From Laguncularia racemosa (taxonomy: Eukaryota; Streptophyta; Magnoliopsida; Myrtales; Combretaceae): a DNA stretch of 64,000 nucleotides. Made by a program: the position numbers and the translations under genes. The stretch spans positions 6,913,559-6,977,558 of the forward strand of contig JBBMOL010000008.1 in the NCBI GenBank assembly GCA_037954665.1, read 5' to 3'. Under the pieces are notes generated by a model. That model saw nothing but the letters and a program-made list of their open reading frames with translations, did no database searches and was not told the origin of the DNA. Positions 9,951 through 23,689 of this stretch are shown piece after piece. Positions within the stretch are counted from its first letter, which is position 1. Each line of letters begins with the position of its first letter.

Positions 9951-12812
9951 CCCAAATCCAAGCTTCAAGATCTTAACTTCCCCTTCTTTATTACCTAAGG
10001 TTAGATAAGCTAACCCCTTAACTCAAGTTTTGAGCCAAGTGAGTATAATCTAAAACAAGCATAAACTTAACCAAGCAAGACTATACAATTATTCATATCC
10101 AATTCAATGGCCTATGTATACAAGCTCCAATTAGAAAGAAGGCACATACATAAGTAATTATGCAACTCATAGATGTCATTCTAACATATAAGACATGCAC
10201 TAGCACCAATATCCTAGCCCAGCCTAACTAGTTCTCATCTGGTTAGCCAACATCAACGAGCATTTAGATTAAAAATCCAAGAACTATTGGCTATTGAGAA
10301 TAACCTAAGAGTAGAATCCCCAACCAAGTCTTTTGACCATAAGAAGTAGTCCTAAGGGATTGAGTATTGTAGTTTTATACACTCAAAACCCAGTTCTTTA
10401 AAATCAAGGTGCTTTACTAAGAAGACCCTTAGCTTTAACATAAAACTCAATCCAAATATCTTTCATGCCATGTCATGAATGCAACAAGCAAAACATATAA
10501 GTGATCCCAGCATATATCACAATGTGATCAACCCAAGTCAGCTTTACTCATCATTTTATAGTCTTATCCTAGAAACAAACATAGGAATTCACCTCATAAA
10601 TTCTTATTAAGTTAAATCATTTCTTAGAAGTGTCTTAGTCACAAGCATGACATCAATAATCATAGGCAATACATATCAAACAAGGAACATTTCCATAATC
10701 AATCAAACAGAAATCCATAGATAGTATCTCATATCATAACATCTATAGACATAGGTCTACTATTAGCAAAACCCAGACATCATGCAACAAGCATACCAAG
10801 TCTTACAAAATTTTGTATACCAACCAGATAGAATACATAAAACAACATATGGAGTATATATATATATATGTATGTATGTAAGTATGTATGTATGTGTTAG
10901 GTTGTCAATCAACAATATACAAGCCAAGCATTTTACTTAAGTGAAATCCTAGACTTTCCACAAAACAGATGATTAACCTAGATACTTTCAACCACTACAT
11001 AAACACAATATAGCAAGTAGAGGGTACTAACCTAGGCTAGTTCTTATTATATTATTTGGTAAGCCTATCTTCAACTATTACATTTTTGTAGGCAAATGAT
11101 AATTATTCATCCCCTTGAGAAATAGTTATAGTAACTATTATATACTCTACTAATGCTATATTCTGAGTCTTTGAATAATCTTGACTTCAGCATTTTTATC
11201 AATTTTCAATACACCCGATACCTTTGTAACCATTATTTAAACTATTATCCATGTCTTATCCAAGCTTAAAAATACAGAATTGCCATCATTGTGTTTTTGC
11301 TTTGATCCAATCATAGTGTGTTTATATAATTAAAATAAAGTTTCCTTTTATGAATTGATTGAGTTTGTATTATATAAATATTGGACATTTTCAATTTATT
11401 TACCATTTATCAAGGTACATAATAAATGACTAAATACATGTTATTTATAGAATAGATAGCATATAAAGTCAAATTTTATCAAAAGTATCACAGACTCACA
11501 AAAATACATACTTTTAGGTTTATCAATTAAAAATAATAAAATAACATATTTTCTATAATTCACATATGACCCTTTAGCCTCTAAATTTTAGAATAATTAG
11601 AGATTAATTAGAAAATTGTCTTAAATTTCATAAGAAACCATATAAAAAAATTCCGAGGATTTTAGGAGGACTAAAGCTATTATTTCCAAATTTATTCTAA
11701 AAACAAGCATTTTAGACAATATTCAGCCTAAAATTAGGAAAAATATTAAAAATACTAAACATTCCTAATTAAATCTAAGAGATTTACACCATATAGTAAA
11801 TAGTATGAAGGACTTGCAAAAAACTTTATCAAAACAACAAGAAATGAAAGCTATAAAATTCTCACATTGATCAAACAACCACATGCCAACGCACCACCTT
11901 ATAGCTACCACCACCACCTCCCACCACCTTGTTGCTCCACTCAAGAGGTATATGTAGGTGCTCTACAATTTTTATTGTAAATTTAGGAGGTTTGGTTAAG
12001 CATGGAGAAACTTTGCAAGTGTGGGGTGTTCTATTTATAGTTTTTTCACTAACTTTGGAAATTGATATTTAATTGTACACAAGTCTAAAAATTATATATA
12101 TATATATATGTAAAAAAAAAATCAAATGGCTTCTACACATGATGACATGTGTCTAGTTAAATTTTCATGCATTTTGGACGTGTGGAATTTTTAACGCTTT
12201 TTTTAGTAAAATTTGGAATGTTCTTGTAATATTCGGATTTTTCAGCATATTGTTTCATTATAATTTTTTTGTTTTAGTTTTCTTGTGAGGTTTTATGATG
12301 TGAGTATAATCTTACCATATCTAAGTGATTTGATAATTATTTGATAAGTTATTTTAAGGAACATCTTATTATATTAAAACATAATTTACAACATCTTATA
12401 TATTTAATATTATTTTATATGTTTCAAATATTTTGTATTATTTCTTATTTTATTGTTAGTGGCTTAAGGGAAAAATAGTAAATTTTCCTCTTTTGAAATA
12501 TTTAGTAAATCAATCTTAGTTTTGAGGGCAAAATAGTCATACTGCCTCTTTTTGGACCTTTTGTTAATTCGCTATTATTATGGAGGGTGGAATGGTCATT
12601 TTCCCTCATTGGATCTACTTCCTTTTATATTTTAAACCAATAGCTTATTTTATCAGCCATATTGTTTGTAATATTGATGCCTACTTTACTATAATTACTT
12701 TCCTATACATATTTCATATATCGAAAAGATAGCTCAAATCCCACTTTAGATTCTAAGTTACTCAAATCCTTAATTGAAGTTCTAGGGTTAGCTTATGGTA
12801 TGGGGTGTTACA
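9951..12812 (-). mobile_element. Minus-strand Tekay/Del-type LTR (solo or truncated)
   Basis: The minus-strand start TGTAACACCCCATACC (12812-12797) is the usual start of this LTR family. About 775 bp further in, the minus-strand CTATAAATAGAACACCCC (12040-12023) is a good TATA box at the U3/R border. No gag or pol follows on the left, so it is a solo or truncated LTR. The left end is only estimated. Words and their order in 9990-10480 resemble 30830-31340, which suggests a second copy of the same family there. Confidence 0.55.
10855..10896. repeat. (TA)n/(TATG)n microsatellite
   Basis: TA units followed by TATG/AAGT units within the LTR. A comparable TA then TG run occurs at 30954-31003 in the related copy. 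Confidence 0.8.
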
Positions 12813-14900
12813 CAGATGAAGTCCAACTCTAAAGCCTATTTATTTATTTTTAAATAAAATATTCAAGTCTAATATTAATAGAAATTGTTAACATTTCGAA
12901 CTTTATGCGTCTTTATCCCTTTAAAAATATCAATTCCATAAAAAAAATTCTTTAATTTAGTAACAAGCTAATTGTTTTTATTAATATACAATTATTATTA
13001 TTTTTTATATAAATTTATCGCTTGTTTAGACTTGTATTCAAATTTAAAAATAAAAAAATAAAAAAAGAATCTCTTAATTATATGATAAATGGTCTTAAAA
13101 ATGATTACTAGCGTACATGAAAGTGAATGACTGATCTCATACTGTATTAGAGAAGATATTTTGCTGCATCAATATTCCTCAAATTTTACAGGGAAAATCG
13201 CAGAAATTAGCGCTAATAAAAGGCAATAAAGTAAGAGGCCGTGAAAAATAAGATGACAATCAGGGACCCAGATCGACAGTCACGCCTCATAATTGATTAT
13301 TCTGGGTTTACTTCTCAAGTCTACGCTGGACCAACTCATTTTGAGAAAAATTTTAATAGTAGTGTATAAATATCGAGAAAAAAAATATTTAATTAGTGAA
13401 AATAGAAAAAATTATTATTTTAAAATATATTTTATTTGCGTTTAAATATTATTAGTAATAATAAAATTTTCTTTTTTTTAATAATTTTGTACTTCAGATC
13501 ACATATATCTAATACTTCCCTTGTTTTTGTTTTTTTTTTTTTTTCTTTCTCTTTCTCTCTCCAAACCCTTCCTTTAAATCGAAGCTTCCGCATGACATCT
13601 TTGTCCCCTCAAGGTAATAGAATAGAAATGGACACGTTTTGGCTGCTTCACCGCAAGTTATAGGTCCAGTCTTGGGTAGGAACCTTTTGCTTTGCTTCAA
13701 TAGAAAGAAATTTCGCTTTATGTGATCAAAGTTATGTGAACCCAATGCCATTTGATGGAAAATGATAGGGCTCACAAATAGTCCCCACAATTTGGTGGTC
13801 TTTCGCCGCTAATCCAGGTCTGGGGCTGGACTGACAAGTGCTCTTCAGGTTTCAAAGGAAATATATATTTTTATCTTTTATTTTATTTTTATTGTAATAT
13901 ATTTAATAATATTATTTTATTAAAATAATTATTAGCGACCAATAAAAATTTGACATATTTCTAAGATAGCTAAATTATTCAATAGACAAGATAGAAATCC
14001 CTTTTTGTTAATCTTGAAAAACATTGAAAACCCGAATAATAATTAAAAAAAAAGATTGAAATTTCAAATAGAATAATAATAAAATTTGAAGAATTTTTGT
14101 GTGCTTTTATCTTAATTTTTTTTTTCTTTTTAGAATCATCTATTAATATTACGACTAGTACTATTTGGCATATGAGTACCTATAAATCTTTTTCATCGAT
14201 TTTAAAATAGAAAAAAAAAAAGAGAATTACTTTAGACTACATAATGACATCCTTTGGTTGGTATTAGTTGGCTTGGTTTATTATCGATTGGGGCTAATCC
14301 AGAAGGGCGCAACAACCCACCGGCACACCCTTCCTAGCTGATAATATTATATATTGGCCTGTAGCATAACGATAAACTCTCTCCAAGTTCTTGGAATGAT
14401 CCAATTAAAAAATAGTGAGCCATAACACTCTATTAAATACAACGACTACCTAAAAGCACATGCACACGCCGCATACATTATTTAGAATATTATAAGTCAA
14501 ATCATGGTTTATCATCTTTCATTAACCATCTAACAACGTAAATAGAAGTCGATTTATCCTGAATTCTCAATGAAGAATTAGCTCAGATAGGCCACCCTCG
14601 ACTCACCTTTCTCATATAGCTATAGACCTTAGAGAAAGATAATAAAAATTTGTGCTCATCCCGTACTAATTCGTGTGCCTATGTCCAACCGTTAGTACGT
14701 ATTCCGTTGCATCTACATCTACAGTTATGTCATATAGCAGTTTCTCTTTTATTTCCCCCACTCAAGACTAACATGCACAATTACAAACCATATCATCCTA
14801 ATTTTTTGACCCACAATCAGCCTGGACTAGCCAGTCGATAACCCATATGGTATGTACCAAGCACAAACAACAAACACATCTAATGGTTATAGAAGCCAAG
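12813..14900. other. Gene-free AT-rich intergenic DNA
   Basis: No supported gene. It contains a pyrimidine tract at 13527-13562 and poly-A/T runs. The two 75-93 aa ORFs near 13436-13790 lie over this tract on opposite strands and read as low complexity. Confidence 0.5.
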
Positions 14901-17900
14901 CATAAATTTAATCTAATTATATATCTCACTGTAAAGATATTTAACAACCAAATAAGGTAGGTATTGCACTCACCTACAAATTCTTGGTATTCTTTATTCT
15001 ACTTCAGTAGCTAAAATATATTAGCGTAATCCAAATGGAGATTAGTTGATCACATAATACATTTTAGGTCAATTTAGTAAAGTTTTAAGTCATTTAGTGG
15101 GGTAGCATTCGATTATCTTAAGCTAGGTCAATTTTCCTAAGTTGACAATCAACCACCTAATGGCTCTTTTCAAGTGCTTGTAATGGTAGTTGATTCGATA
15201 CTAATGGTGGTTGACCGATTGGATTGATCCCATTATGGTAGCATTTGCTTTCCAGTATAATATAGGAAAAGAAAAAGAAATATTACAATGAGAATAGTAT
15301 AATATAAGTTTTCATATTATGTCTGGTGTACTAAATACAACAATTTTTTTTTATCTCGTGTGTTGTTTGTTATATACAAATATCACATTAAAATAGTAAT
15401 TCTAACAATTGTGCATTCCATGTTATCCTATATATATTTTAACTACATTTTCCCCATTCCATCATATTTGCCATTATAGCCATTGCCATCACCAACATTA
15501 CAATCACTATGATATAACTTCCATTTTTAACTCCTCACCACTAATATAGCACTATTACAATTGTAGTGCAAATGCATCGATCCATTAGTAGTAGCAATAG
15601 TGATGATAGAGTGATAGTCATGACAAGGTGGCAGTGGCAATAATAGTATAGTGCGTTGGAAGTGTTAGTAATGCAATCACTGCAACTATTGTAGTAAAAG
15701 TGGTAATGTTAGTTTAATAATGGTGAAGTATTGGTACATGGTAATGATGGCAACAAAAGAAGTGTAATAGCAATGGCATGATGGTAATAATATGGTGATA
15801 ATGGTGGGGACGTAGTACTAGTGATATATTACTTGTGATGGAAATGGTGATTATAGTAACATTGGTGGCAATGGTGACAATAGTAGGATTGGGGTGATGA
15901 TGATAAGGTAGTATTGGTGATGGTGACAGTTGTAGTGGTGAGGTGGTGCTAAGTTTTTCTTCTTCTTCTTTTTTTCTCCCTCTAAGTAAACAAGCCCATC
16001 AATTCAGTTAATGAAAAGTATTTAACTTTTTATCTAGGGGAAGATCTAGCATAATTAAAACTTTATGAAAGTTATCTAACTAGATAAATTCAATGTAAGG
16101 AAATCAATCTTATGAGCACTTATTGTTTTAGTAATATAATCAGTTGGCTTGTTTGCTTCTCTATAAATATGAGTAATCATATAGCGTTGAGTTTCTTCAT
16201 CATAATTTGAGTCCTCTTTACAATATAGAATACAAACTAACTTAACTTGCAATGCTCTTTAATTCAACAAGTGCCTAACATAGAATCCACTTTAATATCT
16301 ATGTTTAAAACTCCTTACTGTAAACATGAAGAGAGCCCCCACTCTAAAGCTCCTAACTCTATTAATTAAATTGAGGAGAAACTAAAAAACTTGCCAAACA
16401 CAAACAACATTAGCTCTTTTGCATTTTTCCTATGTTTTAATTTTATAAAAAGGACTAAAACCCTCAATATCTTTTACAGATCCCCAAAATCCAAATAAAA
16501 GAAATGCAAAAATCTCTCATTTCTCTCACTTTGAGTATCGCTAGTCATCTTACTCTACTATCATTGCCCTAAGTTCTCCATGAATCCCAAGGTAAGGAAT
16601 GTCTTAATATTAACATATTATTCATGGTGAAATGATTCTAACTCACATTGCATATGGACTTGTGCTTAAGAAAATTGAAAGAAGAAATGTAGGTGCATGG
16701 TGAAATCAATTTTGCAAAGTTTCATGATTAAGAGATTTCCCTCTATTATATTCCATGATAAAGTAAGAAACTTAAATCCTAAACCTAATTGATGTTTTCC
16801 AAGGCAAATCATTCTTTAGGATTGTAATCATAAATTGGAGAATCTTATATCTCTCAATTAGGATTCAAATTTATTATATTATTATCATTAAATTCAAATT
16901 ATAAATTGTTGGCATATTCTACGACTTTATGAAGATTATGGAAGTTTAGAGAAGATCATCAGGTGTTGTTGAGAGAAAGTATAATTAAAAATACTAATTT
17001 TACTGTTGATGATTCTTTTTTTTTTAATGATTATAGGGTTGATAAAGTGTTAGAGGACAAATTTCGAGGTTAGGAATTAGACCTAAGGTACCCTAAGTTA
17101 AGTCTCCATTGAGTGGGTCAATAAACTGGGTATAAGGGCAAAAGTAATTGATCACATTACAAAGTGGTTGACAACATAGCTAGCACGGTCAACCAAATTT
17201 AACTCGATTGACTGCACTAGGGTTAAGGAGAAAAGCAATTGACCATATTTGGAAAGAGGTTGATTGCTTTGATTCATAAGGGGATTTAGGTGACATAATT
17301 TTGGTTTTAGCCATCCAATTTGGACAATTTAGGATTTTAGAGTTAGAGACATGATCTCTTATAGCCCATTTACTTTTTGAAATGGAATAAATAAAATATA
17401 GAAAAGTTATGTCATGAGAATAACTATTATCAGGAATAAGTTAGAAATTTTCATTCTAATGTTTCTTCATGTAATTTTTTTTATTATAGAGAATACCCAT
17501 TTACTTTACCTTATTAATTGTAGTATTAAGTTGGAAATATTGATAAAATTGCCAATTTTTCCTATTTAGTCATTAATTACAATATTAATGAGGATATAAT
17601 AGATATAATAATTAAACTTTTTATTTCCACTATAGAGGAAATAAAAAAATTCCATCTTTTCTTCTATAATATTGAATAGGAATAGAAAAGCCTCAAAATT
17701 AAAATTCTCTCCTTATTTTTTTTTAAGTAAATAAGGTAATAAATAGTTGAAAAGGAATAGCTATTTTATTCTCTCTCCATTTTATCTAAATAAATGGGTT
17801 GTTGTCTAACATAGGTATTAATCAATCATTTTGAGAATACTCATAGGATTTTCATCAAAGTTGGATTATTTGCAAGTTGATGAGTTGATTTTGAGTATTG

Positions 17901-18900
17901 GGGTTACTATTGTTATGTTGTTTTTACATGCATGAATAGATAAAAATCTAATGATTATTTTATCATTAATTGTGTTTGTCACTTATGTATACACCAACCT
18001 CATAACAAATTGGGGAGTCATTCCCATAGTGGAATTACTCTAATATAGGTGGAGACTTCCAGAGAGAAGCTATCAAGGGGTTACACTAGTAGTATAGGAT
18101 TCTACACTAAGGACGTTTATGATAGACTGGTTGATGAATAGCTTATATGAGTGCTGAATTCAGCATAAGATGATTTAACTCTTGAATTCTAGGGATCATA
18201 TCCAAAATCTGATTCTTATAGTCCATTATTGCCCAAGACTTCAAGTTTGTTCATTCTTACTACCAACCCCCCCACACATACATAAATGAATATAATGGTT
18301 AGGCTTGTTTGCTATTTTCTATTACTTGTGCATTAATATTCTTTTTAAATATGCATTCAATGTATCATATGTATGTTTATGTTACATAGTTTTCTTATTA
18401 TTGGGTTATGTAGCTCACCTATATTTGAAATGTACATTTTCATGTGCAAATGATTTACATGAAATTAACACCTATAACTACGTTCAACAAGACCTTTTTT
18501 AGTGGAGTGGGATCAATAGTTCACCATTCAACTTCGACCACAAAAGAAAGTAAATTAGAGTTATGACCAATATTAATTTTTACTTGAATCATTCTAAGAT
18601 AATTCCCAATTCCTCCTATTCAACTAGCTATATTCCTTTAATCAATTAGAGTAATTGATAAGAGTAACATCTATCTTATTATATTTGTCAAAAGAAAGTG
18701 GAATCTTAGCAATTACATGGAGAAAGGAGCAACCACATTGATATTGCAAGGATTTTCAAACCTTATGTGAAATTATAAGTGCTTATTAAGAAATTATTAA
18801 TAAAATATTTTTGGAATGATGGGAAAGATTTTGGATTAAGAGATTCAAGTAGTACTTTATGACAAAACTTAGGATTTTTAGTTTTTAATCATAAATTAGA
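14900..18900. other. Gene-free region with old repeat sequence
   Basis: No coding frame can be supported. Short blocks rich in gttgacc/attgacc/tcaacca occur at 15070-15230 and 17100-17300, and again at 19150-19290 and 21410-21500, so this looks like decayed copies of one LTR family. A trinucleotide-like tract is listed separately. Confidence 0.35.
15570..15955. repeat. GGTGAT/ATGGTGG-rich imperfect trinucleotide tract
   Basis: About 390 bp in which tggtaatgatgg, ggtgataatggtgg and ggtgatggtgaca variants recur on the + strand without a fixed period. It is flanked on the left by the opposite pattern (ccatcac-, ttgccattata-, accaacatta). No ORF continues through it. Confidence 0.7.
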
Positions 18901-20300
18901 GAAATACACAATTTAATATTTTAATCATAATGAGTCTTACATAAAATCAAGAATTCATGAAAAGAATATATTCTTGCATAATTGAATATATAACATGTAA
19001 TAAGATATTAAAGTACTATCTTGTTACAAGAAACCAGTCAAAAACCATGTTGTGAAGAGAAAGAATGAATTAGGATGGATCTTGAACAAATTTGAGAGTA
19101 AAATACAAATTTGGGATATTTAGTATGAAAAATGAAAATTACAAAGATGCGCGATCAACCATGGACATAGTTGACCAAGTGTCTTATAGAGACAAGCAAT
19201 TAGCCTAGGTCATAGGTTGATTGATAGCATAAGTACACCTTTAGTTGATTACACACACCTTAGCTTGACAAAGTATGGCTTAAGGGACCTAAGATGAACT
19301 TAGTTTTGTCCTATTCAACTATGTAAGTTAAGAATTACATGATAGATTTAGGAATTATGATATGTAGTGTATATTTTATTGATTTATGATATATAATACA
19401 ATTTAGGAATTTATTTAGATTATTATTAAGGACTTGAGCAAATCCCATGTATGTAGTAATTGGTGATTGTTTTGTACGTGTGTATCTTAGTAATTGAAAA
19501 TGAATCTAGAACAATTTGAACCAAATGAAATTTTCTTTGATTGAGGATGAACTTATGTCGGGAGCACTAGTATACCAAATATTAGGGTAGCTAAAGTCGT
19601 GGTTACGAAGTAGTAGTTATGTCACCCTACGAGGGTAGTAGTCTATGTGGTGTTTAGATTAGAAATTGAACCACCACATCTAGGTAGATTAGACTAGTTA
19701 ATTGTTGTGATATAGGTTGGTCTTCTAAAAAAACAACCTTTAATCAGGTCACATTGGTTAAATGGAATGCCTTTACAGATGTTGCATGAACCAATTATAT
19801 TGATAGCTGAGACCAATGACAAACGAAGGATGAGATGGTTAGAGATTTTGATATAGATGTTGGGATTAGATGCCTTTTTCACATATGCTTGGTGTCAATG
19901 TTGTGGATTGATGACCCTTCGTACTGTATATATAGTTTGAGTTACTCCGGGTCTTATAAGACTGTCCTATTTATTTACAACACGTCAACACCTAATTCAA
20001 GATGAATAACCTATGTTTGATGCGCTGGTACTTAAGCTTGAGTGTGAAATTTATGGTGAGGCATTCATATGTTTTGCATGCTGTGATTAATATACTGGAT
20101 GTCATTGCTTATCTATAATTGCAAGGGATGTATATAGCTAAGACCTATGGACCAGATTTGGAACAATGTTAGTCCAGCTATTGGATAACAGTTGTATCTA
20201 CTTAGACTTCAGTTGATATAAGATTTTTGGACAGAGGTTCACTAAGTTTTTATTTGAGTCTTAAATATTTCTAGAAGTGTATGAATTATTGATTTGTTTG
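18900..20300 (+). mobile_element. Possible decayed plus-strand Ty3-type LTR
   Basis: The order of phrases in 19550-19990 (gggagcactagtatacc, gttatgtcaccctacgaggg, then tccgggtcttataagac) is like the central part of long Tekay-type LTRs. I cannot define the ends, and no pol is attached. Based on recognition of style only. Confidence 0.25.
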
Positions 20301-22930
20301 TTTAACTTTTTCATATTACATTTGGCATGATAGTAGCAACATGTATTACGTTAGCATTTAAAAAAAGAAAATCGAAACTCTATTATATTTTATACGTAAC
20401 AGAAAATTAATTAAATGAAAAGATTAATATTTTCTCATATAAACTTCTCATCTATTTTCAATAATATTTTCATTTTACAGCTGATAACGAACCTTTTCCT
20501 TTAGTATATGCAAGTTATCTACAGCTAACAAAAATGAAAAATCATCAGGAAAAGCATAGTTTCGGAGAATCTTTCGAACAAAGAATGTACCCAAGAAGTC
20601 ATACGTTCGCAAATCCACACGCGTCACTTTAAACGTGTATGTTTCAAGTGGCCGGTTGATAATCATCTTCTTGGAGTGTTCTCATTTGTCTGATAGTAGG
20701 GAGTCAAAATACGAAAGGAACTATTTTTCTTTATTGAAAATTCAAAAAAAAATGAATAATGCTTGTGTTTTATTTGTTTACACGAATATTCTCCCGGCAT
20801 GTTCAAGTTTGTCGCCAAGTATCCAATTAATGATGGGCCACTTGTTGGAGTTAAGAACATAGATATCCACAAATCCAAATTCCAAAGTCTCCATCTTATT
20901 AATTTATCCAAGCAATTCGCTTCACAAGCGTCACAAGGAAAGATCCCCCAAACTCAGTACACCAGAAAATACAACAATTCGCCATTGTCATCATACACGT
21001 TTATACCACAGCATCCTCCTGGCATTGTTTTCGGGTTTGGATTGAAGGGTAAATCCAAAAGACAACACTTAGAAAGGAGTTTTATGATGAATATGAAAAG
21101 TTCTTTTTTATCAATGCTAAGGTAAGCACTTTCAATTGCTTCTCCTTTAAGATAATTAAAAACCTAATCCTAATAGGCTTGAATCATAATTGAGGAATAG
21201 AATACTAACTAGGAATCAATAAATATGATAAATTTAAGTTATTAATTGATTAATATATGTTGAAGACAATAAAATTATGGAATGAAGTGGTTGAAAGCAT
21301 AAATTGGATCAAGAAAAAGACAAAATAGACTTAGATTCAAATTAGGGTAAAGGAAATTTAGAGGAAGATAAAGAAAAATATGACTTAAGACTCAACAAGA
21401 TTAATCTTAAGCTTAAGCCAATTGACCTATCTACTAAGAAAACCATGGAGTCCAAGTAACGACCCCACTCAACCTCAAACACTCTAAGGTTGACTAAGTA
21501 ATCCCTCAAAGTGCTCTACTTTTGATAAAGAGGAGGATTATTTAATCATTTAAGTGGGAAACAAGAAATAAGCCTAAGACTTGTAATCTATAGCATGATT
21601 GATATTGATTCATGTTTTGTTATAAATTAGGAGTTTATTTAGATTTCTATCAAGATTGCAAGCAAAATTCAAGTACATTATTATTGTTTCTTATTAGTTG
21701 AATGTATTGGGCTTAGAATATAAATTGACTAATAATGTTTAGCCATTGATTTTAATTGTTTGTTACATGCGCTTGTGAACTAAAACCCATTTGTGAGAAC
21801 CTTGTAACTTCTATAGACCCAAACTTTTAAAACCAACTTTAAGTGGTGTGCTAAGATCTTGACCCAATACTTAGCACAATTGTGAGTGCATAATAAAATA
21901 GATTTTAAGCTGGAAGGGGTTCTGGGTATAAATGTGGAAATTAAAAGGATATGGTTGTAAGTAATATTAGACATTATGCACTAGTATAATATTGAACTAA
22001 GCTTATTCTTTTGGGTTTTATTTTAGGCAATTATGGAGACACCAACAATTATGATTATCTTGGGCATAATCTATACTATGGTGGAAGGAATGACTATAGC
22101 TATTATGTGGAAGACTACAAGACTTACATATTTTAGAAAGACAAGACTAATTTAGTTATTCCTTATTCTTACAAACTAAAGTTGATAGGCTCAAAGAATC
22201 TTTTATTATTTTGAGGATTTCTAGATACTTTTTTGTTAAACTAAAGTTTCCCCTATGAGTATTTATTATGTAGAGTACGATGGATTAATGCTATTAACAA
22301 TATGGATTATAATTAGTTCTCAAGTCTTACATATTCATATCAATAGCTATATTCCATATTTTATAGGTGTTGCATCTCCATTCAATTAAACTCTAGTCAC
22401 TTCTAGCAACTCCATCTAAAACCCTATACTTACAATAACTTACGTTTAAAATCTATCAAATTTCATTTAATAGATTTTAAGAACTAACTTTAAAAAATTC
22501 CTATAGTTTTACATAGCTTTAGGTATACATAAGGATTACTTGGTTTATTTTATTTTTACCCTTTTGTTATATGTTTTATGTCTATTCAAATATAAGCATT
22601 TAGCTAGAATCAGATGGGATTTAAAATAAGAAAATAGGCAAAGATATAATTACACATGTACCCTTATTAGAAAAACCAAATTCCTATTATATCTCATACA
22701 TTGTCATCATCATCATTATAAGTCAAATGAGATAGTTTATCTAAATCCAGTTTTGAAAATAAAAATTAATTAGATATAAATCAAACAGTTTATTTAAAAA
22801 AAAGTTTTTAAATAGATATAGATCAATATAAAAAAAAAAAATCATTAAGTTGGGGAAGCTATTTTGTATTGATCATCATAATACACTTTGACTAGTTGAA
22901 GTTATTTACTTACCATTTAGAGAAGTGTCT
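20300..22930. other. Gene-free region; 20460-21125 has overlapping short ORFs on both strands
   Basis: 20460-21125 is less AT-rich and has more CpG than its surroundings. It carries an 82-aa minus ORF (20663-20911) overlapping a 120-aa plus ORF (20763-21125). Neither resembles a family I know and no splice context supports them. The rest is AT-rich without signals. Confidence 0.35.
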
Positions 22931-22967
22931 TTAATTATTTCCATTTTATTTGTTGCCATGATTTGAA

Positions 22968-23240
22968 GTGGAGCATGAAGTGTGTACATGCTGCACCGTG
23001 AGTGAGGAATGTGTGTATGGCGTAGTGAGTGTGTTGTGGTTGAAGGTTGTTACACCGTAGGTGAGGTGTGTGTGTGTGTGGCGTAGAAGTGTGTGAATTG
23101 TGTTTGAAAGGTGCTGCACCGTGAGTGTGTGTGTGTACCATGGAGTAGGTGTGTTGAAGTGTGAAGTGAGTGTGTGTTGAATTGTGAATTGTGTGTGAAG
23201 TCGTGAGTTTGTGTGTACCGTGGAGTGATTATTGTGTATT
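22968..23240. repeat. GTGTG-rich low-complexity tract
   Basis: Imperfect repeats of gtgtgtg, ctgcaccgtgagtg and gtaccgtggagt precede the chromovirus gag. ORFs on the minus strand here are His/Thr repeats (low complexity), not genes. It is probably the leader of the retroelement to the right. Confidence 0.7.
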
Positions 23241-23689
23241 GCATTTGATGTGAAGCATATTATAGTTGTCTTGAATTGTTTTTGTGTTTCAATAGATCAA
23301 TTCATCAACCATATCGAATGATAGTGTTAATGGGGGAATTGGCAATGAGGCCAATAGTCAAGTTGGTGGCGATCAGGGTCATCAAACTGCAGGTGGAAAA
23401 ACGTTGGAGGAGCAATTACAGGATCTTACCACCATTGTTGCTATATTAGCAATAAAGATAGATTGAATGACGATGCCATAACCACCAGTGGCAAATCCTT
23501 AGGCACCTCCACCTAGAGTAGTTCCTTAGAATGTTCAAAAAGAGGGAGCTGTTGGAGGCAATAGGGGCAGGAGAATGGAGGGAGATTATCATGCTCTAAG
23601 GGAGGAAAAAGATGATAATTTTGAGAATGACCCTTACCCAAACAGGGAGTTCAAACCACCTTGAGGATTGGAGTATGTGAAATTACAGA

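Noticed and set aside
13509..13790. 93-aa minus ORF over the CT tract
   Set aside because: It ends in a Lys-rich run from the pyrimidine tract and has no conserved feature.
22935..23244. His/Thr-rich minus ORFs (THTH repeats) as a small metal-binding protein
   Set aside because: They simply translate a GTGTG-rich low-complexity tract, and two overlapping frames look alike.
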